In this document: positions 50,156 through 59,215 of the stretch, in pieces | Layout: every line of letters begins with the position of its first letter | Position numbering within the stretch: position 1 is the stretch's first letter | From: Pratylenchus scribneri | Lineage: Eukaryota > Nematoda > Chromadorea > Rhabditida > Pratylenchidae | DNA length: 64,000 nucleotides | Direction of reading: 5' to 3' | Assembly (NCBI GenBank): GCA_030063045.1 | Contig: JAQSEB010000057.1 | Span: forward strand, 878,501 to 942,500 | Program-made: the position numbers and the translations under genes | Notes under the pieces: model-generated | Database searches by the model: none | Seen by the model: the letters and a program-made list of their open reading frames with translations, nothing else | Told to the model about the DNA's origin: nothing

Positions 50156-53100
50156 CAAATTTGTTCCCAAATTTGTTTTTTGTGGCGAACCTTTATCTGA
50201 CTGCTCATCAATTTTTTCCATTGCCAATTTCATTTCCTCATCGGTCATTTCTTTTGGTTCCAATGAATCCAGCTCCTTTTCGTATGCATCCAAGTCCATT
50301 TTGTTGTCCTCCTTTTGGTCATCCACTGTAGTTGGCACATTGGATAGTGCATTCTGCTCAATTGATGGCACATTGGATGGCACATTTTGCTCAATTGGAA
50401 TTGATGGCACATTGGATGGCACATTTTGCTCAATTGGAATTGCTGGCACATTGGATGGACCTGAATTGGGAATAATAGGATTTATTTTCTCCTTTTCGCA
50501 CAAACGCGCTTTTTTCTGAACAATTTCCGGTTCATTTCTCATTCCAATAATTCCCAAAATATCGGAATCTTTTGGCAAACCAAATTTAAGATTCGAATAT
50601 GTCTTTCTTATAGTCCGAACTATATTACCCAAGCCAAATTCACTAACGAATGGCGTTGCATTTTGTCTTGTGATTGGTTCCTCAATCTCCAATGGTTTTC
50701 TTTTTTGTTTGTCCTTATCTTTCTCAAAAATAATGTTTTTGCGGATGGACAAACCCATATGATTGAAATCAAAAGTATTATAAAAGTCGATAAATCCGGC
50801 CCAAAGTACAGAAATTGGAGTATCTTTTGCAATTGATGGGACCAATTTACTAACAATATTATAGGTCTGATCCATAGTTAAAGTCAAACCTTCCACCTCA
50901 AACAAATCCGGGGTTTTTTCTAGAATATTCGGCAAATGCTCGACTTTTTGTAGATAAAAAATCAGTAGCAACAAACTGCTATAAGAGGAAAGCATGCCTT
51001 TTTGGCTATCCATGATTGCGTAGGTTTTTGCCCATAATTTGACAAGAAAAAATAAAACTTTCAATTGAGGGCACAAAATGGCACAAACGCCAATGAATTT
51101 GGAATTCAAAACACCCGTGGAATTATTCAGAGAGATTTGATATTGGACGAACCCAAAATCTTTTTCCATTTCAAAGTCTAAAATTGGTACCCTAGCTCCA
51201 AATCGAATAGTAGGATTCTTGATTTCAAATTCCTTGTTCAGCATATTTTTGATCGAACTCAAATTGTTTTTAACCTTTTCGCGAGCTTGATCGTCACTGT
51301 CATAAATTGTTATGTCCAGATCCGAATTAATCTGGCCTAACCCAGTTAATGAGCTTCCAAAAAGGAAAACCCTAGAATTCGGACTCCATTTTTCTTTGAT
51401 AAATTGGCAAAATATTTCAAATTCCTTGATTTTTGCCTGCACTAACGCTGGCTCTTGCCTTAATTTATTGGCATAATTATTAATTTTTTCATCCATCAAC
51501 TCAGGCCATAATATGAATTTTCGTGCTTCCCCTAAAGTTGCATCAAACGCAATATCAATTTCTCCTTTTCCTTCACTAATATTCGAATTTTCTGTCTTTT
51601 CCCCACTAACGGGATTATCCAAATTTTTCCCCGATTCTTCCAAACCTTTTTCTTCATCCAAATGGACTGAGCCCAAGTTGTCGGCCAAATCCTCACCAAT
51701 TTCATCCGTGAGCACCATCTCCTCTTCCGGTTGGACATCATCTTGAATTCGGGGTCTTTTCCTGCTCGAAAAATTTGTATTACGGTTACCAAATTGATTG
51801 CGCCTAGCCACGAACGGCTGCTGGCGTGGTCGACGCTGACGGGCTGAACCAGTATTTTGTCCCCGCGTAAATGTCCTAAGTCTACCTCTTTGTTGTGCTG
51901 CTTCCCGTTGTTGCTGACGAGCCAGCTCATTATACCTTCTACCTTCCAAATGAACGCCCATTTCCTCTTCCAAATTGGCAAGCAACGTCGGCACATTTGG
52001 TGGTTCCTCCATTAAGATGCATATTGATTGATGAAAGTGGTTGTTGTTCATCAATCGATAGGACAACACCATGATGCACATACATTGGGGGAACAACCGA
52101 TCCAATGTCCTCATCATTTCCCAAACCCAGCGAATTTCGGGCGCTCTGCGCCAAATTATTATGGTCTGGACCGAACCCACGACCAAAAGTTGGCGGCCAA
52201 AAATATTTGCCCAAGTGTTGGGCTCGAACACCATGCACCTAATTTGTTGTTGCCTAATTGTTTCCCGTAGAATAGGCACATTTTGGTCGGAAATGATTAA
52301 AAGGGGTGACCGGGCCTCCACTGGGTTGGCTGAATTTTGATCAAACTCAACAAACTCAAAATCATCTGGCGGATCATTACCTTCTACCCGGCCAACGAAC
52401 TGGCGCATTGGTTGTTGGTTTCGGCGGTACATTTCTGAAACAAAAGTGCTATTTACCATTATGTTTTCAACAGATTCATTTTGATTTTGTTGGTCAAACC
52501 CGTTACTATCAATTTCTTCTAATTGGTCTAACCCATTATTCGCAATTTCTTCTATCTCTAATGGATATAGCAATGTGTTTGGTCTTTCTAAAATTTTATT
52601 TCCCATTTTGACCATTACTTTCCTCTCATTCAAAACTTGCTCTATTTTGCCCAAACGCCAAAGAGATCTAGGGCATTTTTCCCCGTCCTGTACTAACACA
52701 ATTTGGTTTATTTTTGGAAATTTTTGGCCCAACTTAAGCTTATTTTTATGGGCTTCACGCAAATTTAGTAAATATTCATCGCGCCAACGCGACCAGAATT
52801 TATGTGCACGATTCAAAGATTTTTTATGCGCTTCTAACAGCTGATTTCTGCTGGTTCTTATCGGTAAATATTCTTCATCATCCTCTTCAAATGAGATGCT
52901 AAATTTATCCTCAAACGGTTCATTAGGTGAAAAGATGTCTATTGGCCTTAATGGTTCGATCACCTCATTCTCACTTAAATAAGTAAGTGGCCTTTCATTC
53001 AAAATTCTTTCGACCTCAATAATATAGGTTAGCAATTCTTCAAACAGAATTGCCTTTTTTCCTATTGCCCTATAAAGATGGCGTTTGACGCTTTGAATTA

Positions 53101-56100
53101 AGCGCTCATAAAACCCTCCCATCCATGGGCTTAGCGGAGTGATAAAATGCCATTTAATCTCATTTTTGACTGAAAAATCACTAACGATCTTACTTGAAAA
53201 TGTGTCGAACCACATTTTCTTTAACTTAAATTCTTCTTCAGTAAAATCTCTAATTGCTTTGTTAGCTAAACCGAAATTAGATGCATTGTCACTAACGACA
53301 ATTTTTGGAATTCTTCGTCTTCGCGCAAACCGTGTAAATGCCAAAAGAAATTTTTCAGATGAGCAATCTGTGACTAATTCTAAGTGGACTGCTCGACTTA
53401 AGCAACAAGTAAAAATTGCTCCCCAACACTTTTTGGTACCTTCTAATCCTCGAACGGCAAATGGACCAAAATAGTCTAACCCAATTTGTTCAAATGCGCT
53501 TTCCCCTTTCACTCTGAAATCGGGAAGCGGTGGGGGATTTGGGTATTCATAGGGTGTTGCACTCAAACGTGCACAAATTCCACATTTTGTGTAATTATTC
53601 TTCCTTAAAAATGTATCAATTAATCGCCTCAAACGCGTGATCCAATATTTTTGGCGTATTTTGGCTATTATTTCGCTTGGTCCACCGTGCATAGTTTCCA
53701 AATGGACTAATCGAACTATAAGTCCAGAAATATAAGCTTTATAACTGAGAAATATTGGGTTAATTGTTTCGTGGTCTAACCCACTATTTTTAATTCGTCC
53801 GTGGGCTCTCCACAATCCTAATTCATCTTTGTAAAGCTTTAAATTCTTAAAGTCATGTTTTTGTGGAGGAAATGTGGACTGCGCATTTAATAGAATAATC
53901 AATTCTGCTCGCTTTGTTTCATTGACCTCTAACGGTCTGCAATATTCCACTAGGCATTTTACTCTTTCTTTTCCTTCCTCTTTTCTTGCTTTAACCAAAG
54001 CCAAATTCAAATTATCCTCATTTTGGCGCCTATTAAAAACTCGAAGCGAATAGGCAACTGCATTTTTTAAACGGTTGTAATTTGAAAATCGTTCCACATT
54101 TATGCACGAACCAAAAACATTTTCTAACTTAGAGCTTCTAACAGCTAGGCTAATTGAGATTGGATTTGAAACTTTTTTGGGTTCCATAATTTTTTCAGGA
54201 TCAAACTCCTTTAATGGTTTTGGCCATAAATTTTCGGGTTTTTCTAAAAAATCTGGGCCTTTCCACCAAATTTTCAAGTCATTTAACTCTTTTGGGGAAA
54301 CCCCACGGGATGCACAATCGGCTGGATTCAACTTTCCATCAATATGTCCAGTCCAAAATTCCCGAATTTTATTGATCCTGTTTTTAACAAACCTATCCAA
54401 CTTTTTCTCACTTAAAAGAAAATCCACAACATCCGTGGAATCGGTCCACAAACGGACTTTGGATATTTTAATCTCCTTTTCTAATTGTTCTCGAACGAAC
54501 TTAATATATTTACAACATAGCATAGCTGCATGTAGCTCTAAATTAGGAATTGTCTTTCGCTTTTCAGGCAATGTCGAAGGGATAACCAAACTTTTCCCAA
54601 AAATTAGGTCGCTAGAAATCTGCTTTCCATTACTAATTCGCAGAAAAATTGCTGCGCCAAAAGCGGTTCCCGATGAATCAGAAAAAGCATGCAATTCGTA
54701 AATTGTATTCGCTTTTCCGTTGCTAAATTCTAAAAAACGTGGCACAACAAACTGCGCATCCTCCCACTCAAACATTAATTTCAGCCATTTTTCTGTTATT
54801 TCTTTGCTTAATTTATCATCCCAGCTCAAACGCTTATTCTTTTCAATTTCTTGCCTAAATAATTTAGCTTTTAGAATTACTGGCGCTGCAAAACCTGTAG
54901 GGTCAAACGGTTTTGCCGTTTGAGCAAGAACTGTCCTTCGGGTCACTTTATTCTCGGGTTTCCATTTAGGCAAATTTACTAAAAATGTGTCCCTAACGAC
55001 ATTCCATTCAACACCCAAAAATTTTACAATTGTTTTGTCAATTCGGTCTTCGGGTGGTAAATCTTTAATTTCATTTACTGCATTGGAAACAAACTCCCTA
55101 ACATTCATTCCAGCATCGAGGAAAATATTTTTAATTTCCTTGTAAACACTTTTCACTTCCTTTGGGTTTTGAACCAAATAAACTAAATTGTCCACATATG
55201 CGTTTTTGGATAACTTTTTCGCAAATTCTCCTTCATATTTTCTTAAATGCATTGATAGCACTAACGCGAGGTGAGCAGGTGAACAGATCACGCCAAAAGT
55301 GACTACCTTAAACCTATAATTTAGAATAGGCGAATTTTCCTCAAACGGATTTTCTGGCCACAAAAATCTCACACAATCTCGGTCTTCCGGATCGAGTTCG
55401 ATCTGGTGAAAAGCCTTCTCAATATCGCAAGCGATTAAAATCTTTTCCATGCGCGAACGCATTAATATTCCACAAAGATCATTGTATAAATTTGGGCCTT
55501 TTTCTAGACATTGATTTAATGACGGTGCTCCTTTCCTACTTGCGGAAGCATTATAAACTACGCGCAAACGCGTATGCTCTTTATCCTCTCGAATAACTGC
55601 ATGATGCGGCAAAAAATTAATTTTTCGACCTGGGGTATATTTGTCCACTAACGGCTCAACTTTTTCAATCATTCCCCTCTTAATTTGCTCTAAAATGGTT
55701 TCATGATATGTTTTCAGCAAATCAGGCATTTTTCGCATCCGTACCAAATTAGATTGAAGTTGGGAATAAGCCAAATCATAATAGGTTGGCAGTCGCGCGG
55801 CTAATTCATTGTTCCAACACAATTTAGTTTGATAGCGCTGACCATTGAATGAAATTTTGCTTTCCATCATTTCCATTAACTCTTTATCCTTTATTAACGC
55901 ATCGCCTAACCCAATGCTTTGTAAGCTGTCATGTTGCTTAATCAATTCATAAAAATTTTCTTGATAGACACGAACGTCTTCGAAACTTTCCATTTCAGTT
56001 TCCAACTTATTTTCTTCTAACAGAGTGGAAAGGCAAATGTTTTTATCAAAATCCGAAGTTGGAACCAAAATCGAAAATTTGGAATCCGATTTAGTTTGAT

Positions 56101-58303
56101 TTTCGATCAAACTCGAATTTATTGTTTGCTTTTTGTTCATTATTGCCTCAACAAATTGTACTTTGCCTTCCCCATTAATAACTGGTCCTAGCTTGGTTTC
56201 ACTAAGCCAGACCCCAGAAGGGTACTGCTTAATTGGTCGAACTGCCAAAAAGTTATAATAATCATTTCCAATAACCAATTTTGGAGTTCCCTCAACTAAC
56301 TGAGTTAATAATTTGTTCCTTATTAATTGCTCATTTGGGATATTTTTTGTGGACAAAATTGGAATTTTTCCCAAAATAGAATTCAATGTCCGAGCTTTTA
56401 ATAGCATATCAAAACTTTTGGCACGAACACCAAATTCCACAATCGGTTCTTCATAAACCCCTAACGGTTTTTGGTCAATTCCTGAAAGTTGAAATTTTTT
56501 GGTTCCCAAAACATCTAACTGTAATTCTTTGGCCAAATTATTTTCAATGTAGGATTTTTGGCTGCCATCATCTAGAAAAATCCACTCATCCCTTCTTAAT
56601 TCAGGCTTTATGGGGTTATAGATGGTTGCTGGTACAATTTTTAGGATAGACATTTTAGACGTTGGGTCGGCGATACACGAACTCGCAATTTCTTTCTTCA
56701 TTTCACACCCTTTTTCTGCGCAAAAAAGCTTAATTTCTGAGCAATTTCCTGCAGTTAAAGTTTCATTTGTTGGGGCACTAACACCCTTTTGAGCTTGATT
56801 TGGACTTGAGCTGCGTTTTGGACTAGGACTGCGAGCTTGCTTAAACTTTTCTCGACAAAGCGCTGAATGATGCGATGTTCGTTTGCAAAATTGGCATTCT
56901 CTCACCGGTGCTGTACATTGACTCGCAAAATGTCCTTTAAACAAGCAATATAGGCACAATTCGCGCACAAACGCGCGGTTCCTGCGATCATAAGCTCCAG
57001 GATAATTCGGGCAATTTATTGGTGAATGTTCTTCATCGTCAAATGGGCATTTTCCCTTAAATGGGCTTCTTGACCGATCTCTAGATCCTCCACTATTATT
57101 TCTCCCACGAGCAGGATAAGGTGAACTTGGCCTGTATGGTGGTTTTGATTGGGTTTGATTTGGGCTCTTTGGCCTTCCTCTGTTAGGACTCTGCCCTCTT
57201 CCCTGAAAACCCCGATTATTAGGTGATTTGTCCCTCTCTCTGCTTTGTTGCTGTTGCTGCCTATTTTGTTCAAATTGAACTGCAAAATTCATTGTCGGTT
57301 CAATCTTTGTACTGTTCGGCACCGAACTGCCATTTTTCAAAGAATTTTTCGCATCTTGGCGACTTTTTATTTGGTTAAGTGCACGCTCAAACGCATCTCT
57401 AAATTTTTCGGTGTCCCAATCATTAGCATCTTCCGCATCTTTAATGCTGAAATATTTGTCCAAAACTGCGCTAGATAATTTTCCTTCCAAATTCATAAAA
57501 TATGGTGCTGCTTTAACGTCTTGCTTTAGGGCACCTAACTGCCTACATAACTTTTCTACGCGCAAAAATAGCTTTTCATCATCTTCAACTGTTTCGCTGT
57601 TGGGCAAACCCAATAATTCCTGATTTAGCGCTCGAATCAATTTTTTGTCATCTCCAAACTTTTTCAGCAATAAATCAATGGCAGTATTGTAGCCATCCTC
57701 TGATATTCCTATTCCCGCGATTAATTCGCTTGCGGCTCCCTCTAAATTGCTTTCGAGCAAGTTAAATTTCTCAATTCTAGTCAAAGACTCATCATCATGC
57801 ACTAACGCACGAAAGGTATCCCAGAAGGGAATCCATTCTTCTATTGGTCCTGAAAAGGTGCGCAATTTGATTTGGGGGCGACTCATCCTTTTAACCGGTC
57901 TATTGTCTTCACTTTTTGGGGTTTCGAACAACCCAGTTACGTTTGTATCCACTCGCTCTTCCAACAGTTCTATGCTCACTTCCCAAAGCTTAATTTTGTC
58001 CGCTATCTGTGTTAAAACGTTGGGGATTGTCAAACTATCTGACCATGTTGCGAACTGATTATGATATGTTTCCCTTTGTGCTGCCGCCGATTTATTAATA
58101 AACTCGTTTGCCCTTTCTTGGGCCTCGTGAATTTTAGACTCTAACGCCTTTAATTCTTCGCAATTTTGCCTAGCCCGATAATATTGCCTATTTATCTGGT
58201 TAGGTGTTGCTGTTGGTCCAGGGGCATCGGGTATAGTCTTACCTAACAAGACCTGTGCCTTAATGGCGTATCCCTGTATTAACGCCTTGGTTGCTGAACT
58301 CAT
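48266..58303 (-). CDS. BEL/Pao gag-pol-nucleotidyltransferase-envelope polyprotein, 3345 aa
   Basis: The ATG at 58303 lies 135 nt after the 5' LTR. Residues ~145-315 are the DUF1759-like gag core (LRTFSGPIEEWIPFWDTF). Zinc knuckles CX2CX4HX4C occur at C450-C463 and C470-C483. The protease motif is D578-D-G-S. RT: D960 and Y1036-V-D-N1039, with Asn where YXDD is usual. RNase H acidic residues: D1209, E1256, D1288. Integrase: H1534, H1539, C1574, C1577 zinc site and D1610, D1672, E1733. A DUF5641-like segment lies at ~1867-1918 and an Arg-rich linker at ~2130-2200. The nucleotidyltransferase plus PAP-associated module spans ~2261-2590, SNVP/IEQ repeats ~2613-2660, an internal signal-like helix ~2718-2735, the envelope-like ectodomain with KVRR (2990-2993), and a membrane span ~3243-3265. 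With no internal stop, processing must separate the parts, or the envelope is expressed by splicing. Confidence 0.95.
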   Translation of the reverse strand: MSSATKALIQGYAIKAQVLLGKTIPDAPGPTATPNQINRQYYRARQNCEELKALESKIHEAQERANEFINKSAAAQRETYHNQFATWSDSLTIPNVLTQIADKIKLWEVSIELLEERVDTNVTGLFETPKSEDNRPVKRMSRPQIKLRTFSGPIEEWIPFWDTFRALVHDDESLTRIEKFNLLESNLEGAASELIAGIGISEDGYNTAIDLLLKKFGDDKKLIRALNQELLGLPNSETVEDDEKLFLRVEKLCRQLGALKQDVKAAPYFMNLEGKLSSAVLDKYFSIKDAEDANDWDTEKFRDAFERALNQIKSRQDAKNSLKNGSSVPNSTKIEPTMNFAVQFEQNRQQQQQSRERDKSPNNRGFQGRGQSPNRGRPKSPNQTQSKPPYRPSSPYPARGRNNSGGSRDRSRSPFKGKCPFDDEEHSPINCPNYPGAYDRRNRAFVRELCLYCLFKGHFASQCTAPVRECQFCKRTSHHSALCREKFKQARSPSPKRSSSPNQAQKGVSAPTNETLTAGNCSEIKLFCAEKGCEMKKEIASSCIADPTSKMSILKIVPATIYNPIKPELRRDEWIFLDDGSQKSYIENNLAKELQLDVLGTKKFQLSGIDQKPLGVYEEPIVEFGVRAKSFDMLLKARTLNSILGKIPILSTKNIPNEQLIRNKLLTQLVEGTPKLVIGNDYYNFLAVRPIKQYPSGVWLSETKLGPVINGEGKVQFVEAIMNKKQTINSSLIENQTKSDSKFSILVPTSDFDKNICLSTLLEENKLETEMESFEDVRVYQENFYELIKQHDSLQSIGLGDALIKDKELMEMMESKISFNGQRYQTKLCWNNELAARLPTYYDLAYSQLQSNLVRMRKMPDLLKTYHETILEQIKRGMIEKVEPLVDKYTPGRKINFLPHHAVIREDKEHTRLRVVYNASASRKGAPSLNQCLEKGPNLYNDLCGILMRSRMEKILIACDIEKAFHQIELDPEDRDCVRFLWPENPFEENSPILNYRFKVVTFGVICSPAHLALVLSMHLRKYEGEFAKKLSKNAYVDNLVYLVQNPKEVKSVYKEIKNIFLDAGMNVREFVSNAVNEIKDLPPEDRIDKTIVKFLGVEWNVVRDTFLVNLPKWKPENKVTRRTVLAQTAKPFDPTGFAAPVILKAKLFRQEIEKNKRLSWDDKLSKEITEKWLKLMFEWEDAQFVVPRFLEFSNGKANTIYELHAFSDSSGTAFGAAIFLRISNGKQISSDLIFGKSLVIPSTLPEKRKTIPNLELHAAMLCCKYIKFVREQLEKEIKISKVRLWTDSTDVVDFLLSEKKLDRFVKNRINKIREFWTGHIDGKLNPADCASRGVSPKELNDLKIWWKGPDFLEKPENLWPKPLKEFDPEKIMEPKKVSNPISISLAVRSSKLENVFGSCINVERFSNYNRLKNAVAYSLRVFNRRQNEDNLNLALVKARKEEGKERVKCLVEYCRPLEVNETKRAELIILLNAQSTFPPQKHDFKNLKLYKDELGLWRAHGRIKNSGLDHETINPIFLSYKAYISGLIVRLVHLETMHGGPSEIIAKIRQKYWITRLRRLIDTFLRKNNYTKCGICARLSATPYEYPNPPPLPDFRVKGESAFEQIGLDYFGPFAVRGLEGTKKCWGAIFTCCLSRAVHLELVTDCSSEKFLLAFTRFARRRRIPKIVVSDNASNFGLANKAIRDFTEEEFKLKKMWFDTFSSKIVSDFSVKNEIKWHFITPLSPWMGGFYERLIQSVKRHLYRAIGKKAILFEELLTYIIEVERILNERPLTYLSENEVIEPLRPIDIFSPNEPFEDKFSISFEEDDEEYLPIRTSRNQLLEAHKKSLNRAHKFWSRWRDEYLLNLREAHKNKLKLGQKFPKINQIVLVQDGEKCPRSLWRLGKIEQVLNERKVMVKMGNKILERPNTLLYPLEIEEIANNGLDQLEEIDSNGFDQQNQNESVENIMVNSTFVSEMYRRNQQPMRQFVGRVEGNDPPDDFEFVEFDQNSANPVEARSPLLIISDQNVPILRETIRQQQIRCMVFEPNTWANIFGRQLLVVGSVQTIIIWRRAPEIRWVWEMMRTLDRLFPQCMCIMVLSYRLMNNNHFHQSICILMEEPPNVPTLLANLEEEMGVHLEGRRYNELARQQQREAAQQRGRLRTFTRGQNTGSARQRRPRQQPFVARRNQFGNRNTNFSSRKRPRIQDDVQPEEEMVLTDEIGEDLADNLGSVHLDEEKGLEESGKNLDNPVSGEKTENSNISEGKGEIDIAFDATLGEARKFILWPELMDEKINNYANKLRQEPALVQAKIKEFEIFCQFIKEKWSPNSRVFLFGSSLTGLGQINSDLDITIYDSDDQAREKVKNNLSSIKNMLNKEFEIKNPTIRFGARVPILDFEMEKDFGFVQYQISLNNSTGVLNSKFIGVCAILCPQLKVLFFLVKLWAKTYAIMDSQKGMLSSYSSLLLLIFYLQKVEHLPNILEKTPDLFEVEGLTLTMDQTYNIVSKLVPSIAKDTPISVLWAGFIDFYNTFDFNHMGLSIRKNIIFEKDKDKQKRKPLEIEEPITRQNATPFVSEFGLGNIVRTIRKTYSNLKFGLPKDSDILGIIGMRNEPEIVQKKARLCEKEKINPIIPNSGPSNVPAIPIEQNVPSNVPSIPIEQNVPSNVPSIEQNALSNVPTTVDDQKEDNKMDLDAYEKELDSLEPKEMTDEEMKLAMEKIDEQSDKGSPQKTNLGTNLGPTLTILVILGLLKLGLTTPMICHHRVSPKIIRFRTDYSACLAMANLLEKPVSWEFLDIYQPDTKPFQFHAARCILVNQSVEYRTDWLGYEHDKPPVQNVLSISKEVCLQMRDFKKCDFGKLTEFDSGQSHTNKQLIIDQGYFKLGWQHSIAENCFLANVTLIGKPGSDKIQSPLEDVHNCNYLDGECLLASGAYLVWEIDPRKNEICTYKKVGTINGTFTKGVWLSVDNQRSLIFDEDPKRVSSCGKDLVVSYSGFAIPEYQYRILISNPTNKVRRALSSIEDQNIPQSEFISHLEAISVYQNKALKSSFKTIVKILCKMLGKQSIYNHLSNLDPTSFIREKMGSEFVNGRWVSPNAMEYWPCSSLNITFVPSISGNCYSKIPVNFSLGNDSIIYSGFIDPISHIVFEQGEIKPCSNWQWTTIVLNNNMWRVNQLSGEVIPVKGIETQNLEIETWEGQLPAFELQIFRKSALFNLSHKQIDMLELLAPFKASRLVDTRPMTTRVSSSNKFDPNFSVMEKLWEKVDIWKTIISVICGVLVIRWMVELWKWRTKIWVVQFLGQFLSRQQMTPPAFVPPLVPSSVPHHVPSTPPMMPPMISCTSKPNLLMPLQLQTNEAQSIQMGNVKNEQ
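48285..48297 (-). promoter_or_regulatory. Polypurine tract
   Basis: TCAAATGGGGAA lies immediately upstream of the 3' LTR in element orientation, the expected place for plus-strand priming. It is coding at the same time (within the envelope tail). Confidence 0.6.
50540..51525 (-). other. Domain: non-canonical poly(A)/terminal uridylyl transferase-like module
   Basis: Polyprotein residues ~2261-2590. The active-site signature FLFGSSLTGLGQINSDLDI gives G2316-S2317 and D2328-L-D2330, the pattern of polymerase-beta-like nucleotidyltransferases. ARVPI (just before D2376) and ISLNN follow in the order seen in TUTase/GLD-2-type enzymes, then LWAKTYAI, GMLSSYSSLLLLIFYLQ and FIDFYNTFDF...LSIRK, which are PAP-associated features. 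The third metal-binding Asp expected in the DIS motif is Q2389, so catalysis is doubtful unless D2376 or another residue substitutes. Family assignment rests on motif reading; structure prediction and a profile search would settle it. Confidence 0.8.
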
Positions 58304-58418
58304 TTATTCCTTAACAAACTAAGGAATGTTCCCACTTTTTCAAAAAAAACTCCCAATTTTTCAAAGGAAAATTTTAATAATTGCAAATTTTTTAAACCCA
58401 CTTCTTTGCAGCGAATGG

Positions 58419-58436
58419 TCCGAAGTCAGGTCGCCA
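58419..58436 (-). promoter_or_regulatory. Primer binding site
   Basis: Two bases after the 5' LTR the minus strand reads TGGCGACCTGACTTCGGA. TGG is the complement of a tRNA CCA end, and TGGCGACC matches primer sites assigned to tRNA-Arg in other LTR elements. The match beyond eight bases was not verified. Confidence 0.6.
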
Positions 58437-58438
58437 AT

Positions 58439-58885
58439 TGTCAAAAATGCTGTTCTCAAGCAATGGGCAATTCGCAATTTACCAAATTTCACCAATTACC
58501 AAATGCACAAAAACGAATAAATAAAATAAATTTATTTCACGAAGAAATATGAAGAAAAAATGTGTTTGTTGTGGTTGGATGTGTATGTGAATAAGAATGA
58601 AAAGTATAATTGAAGGAGGATGAAAAATGGAAGAGAATTGCCCATCCATTTTCCCTTATCTTTGTCGGCAATCGCCACAAACGGCGGAAATCTTTTCTGG
58701 GAAAATGGATGGGTGGAATATTTGCCCCGAGCGGCATTCATGAACTTTGATTTATGAAATAAAATAAATTAAAATAAAAATGGAAAAATGAAATTATTAA
58801 AAATTGAAATAAAATTAAAACAAAATCAATCATTTTTTATCCAAATCATATTCATCATTTTTCCATTCATTGTTCATTCTTGACA
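58439..58885 (-). repeat. 5' LTR of the BEL/Pao element, 447 bp
   Basis: In element orientation it begins TGTCAAGAATG and ends CATTTTTGACA, imperfect inverted termini. It contains an ATAAATC stretch (TATA-like) and an AATAAA near its end. It looks identical to the copy at 47838-48284. Confidence 0.95.
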
Positions 58886-59096
58886 AATATTACAATTTAA
58901 GGTGAAAAAATAAATTATTTAATTTGTTGCAGTAAAATTATCAAAATTACAACAAAAATGTTGTTTTATTTGCTTCTATTTTTAAATCTACATATTTTCA
59001 TGGCGATGAACAATGGTTTTTATATTTAATTATTAAAAAATATTAGAAAAAACAAAAATTAATTTATTTTTTAGTTTTTTTTCTTTAATTTTTAAG

Positions 59097-59215
59097 TACT
59101 CGATTTGGACAAGGAATACACAAATTTGATGCTGCTTTTCAATTTTGGTTCCGCAAAACTGCCAGGCATTGATGGAGAAGTGATTGATTTAAAAAATAAA
59201 TTTTTAGCAAATTAA
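59097..59215 (+). other. Possible isolated exon or gene remnant
   Basis: After TTTTTAAG the plus strand is open for about 38 codons with ordinary-looking residues (LDLDKEYTNLMLLFNFG, then LPGIDGEVIDL) before TAA. Base composition is more coding-like than the flanks. No partner exon or family was recognised. The rest of 58891-59587 is AT-rich spacer. Confidence 0.25.

Larger units (their letters stand above)
47838..58885 (-). mobile_element. Complete BEL/Pao LTR retrotransposon with nucleotidyltransferase and envelope-like domains
   Basis: An 11,048-bp element on the minus strand. Its two 447-bp LTRs appear identical by eye, with TG...CA ends, and AATAT flanks both sides (47833-47837 and 58886-58890) as a 5-bp target duplication. 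A tRNA-complementary primer site follows the 5' LTR and a purine tract precedes the 3' LTR. The single 3345-aa frame has no break. Identical LTRs, an exact duplication and an intact frame mean a very recent insertion, so the family is probably still active or was until lately. Domain order (gag, protease, RT, RNase H, integrase) and a DUF1759-like gag place it in BEL/Pao. The nucleotidyltransferase between integrase and envelope is unusual. Confidence 0.95.

Noticed and set aside
52028..52611. Plus-strand open frames across the retrotransposon
   Set aside because: They are antisense shadows of the 3345-codon frame, which carries all recognisable domains.
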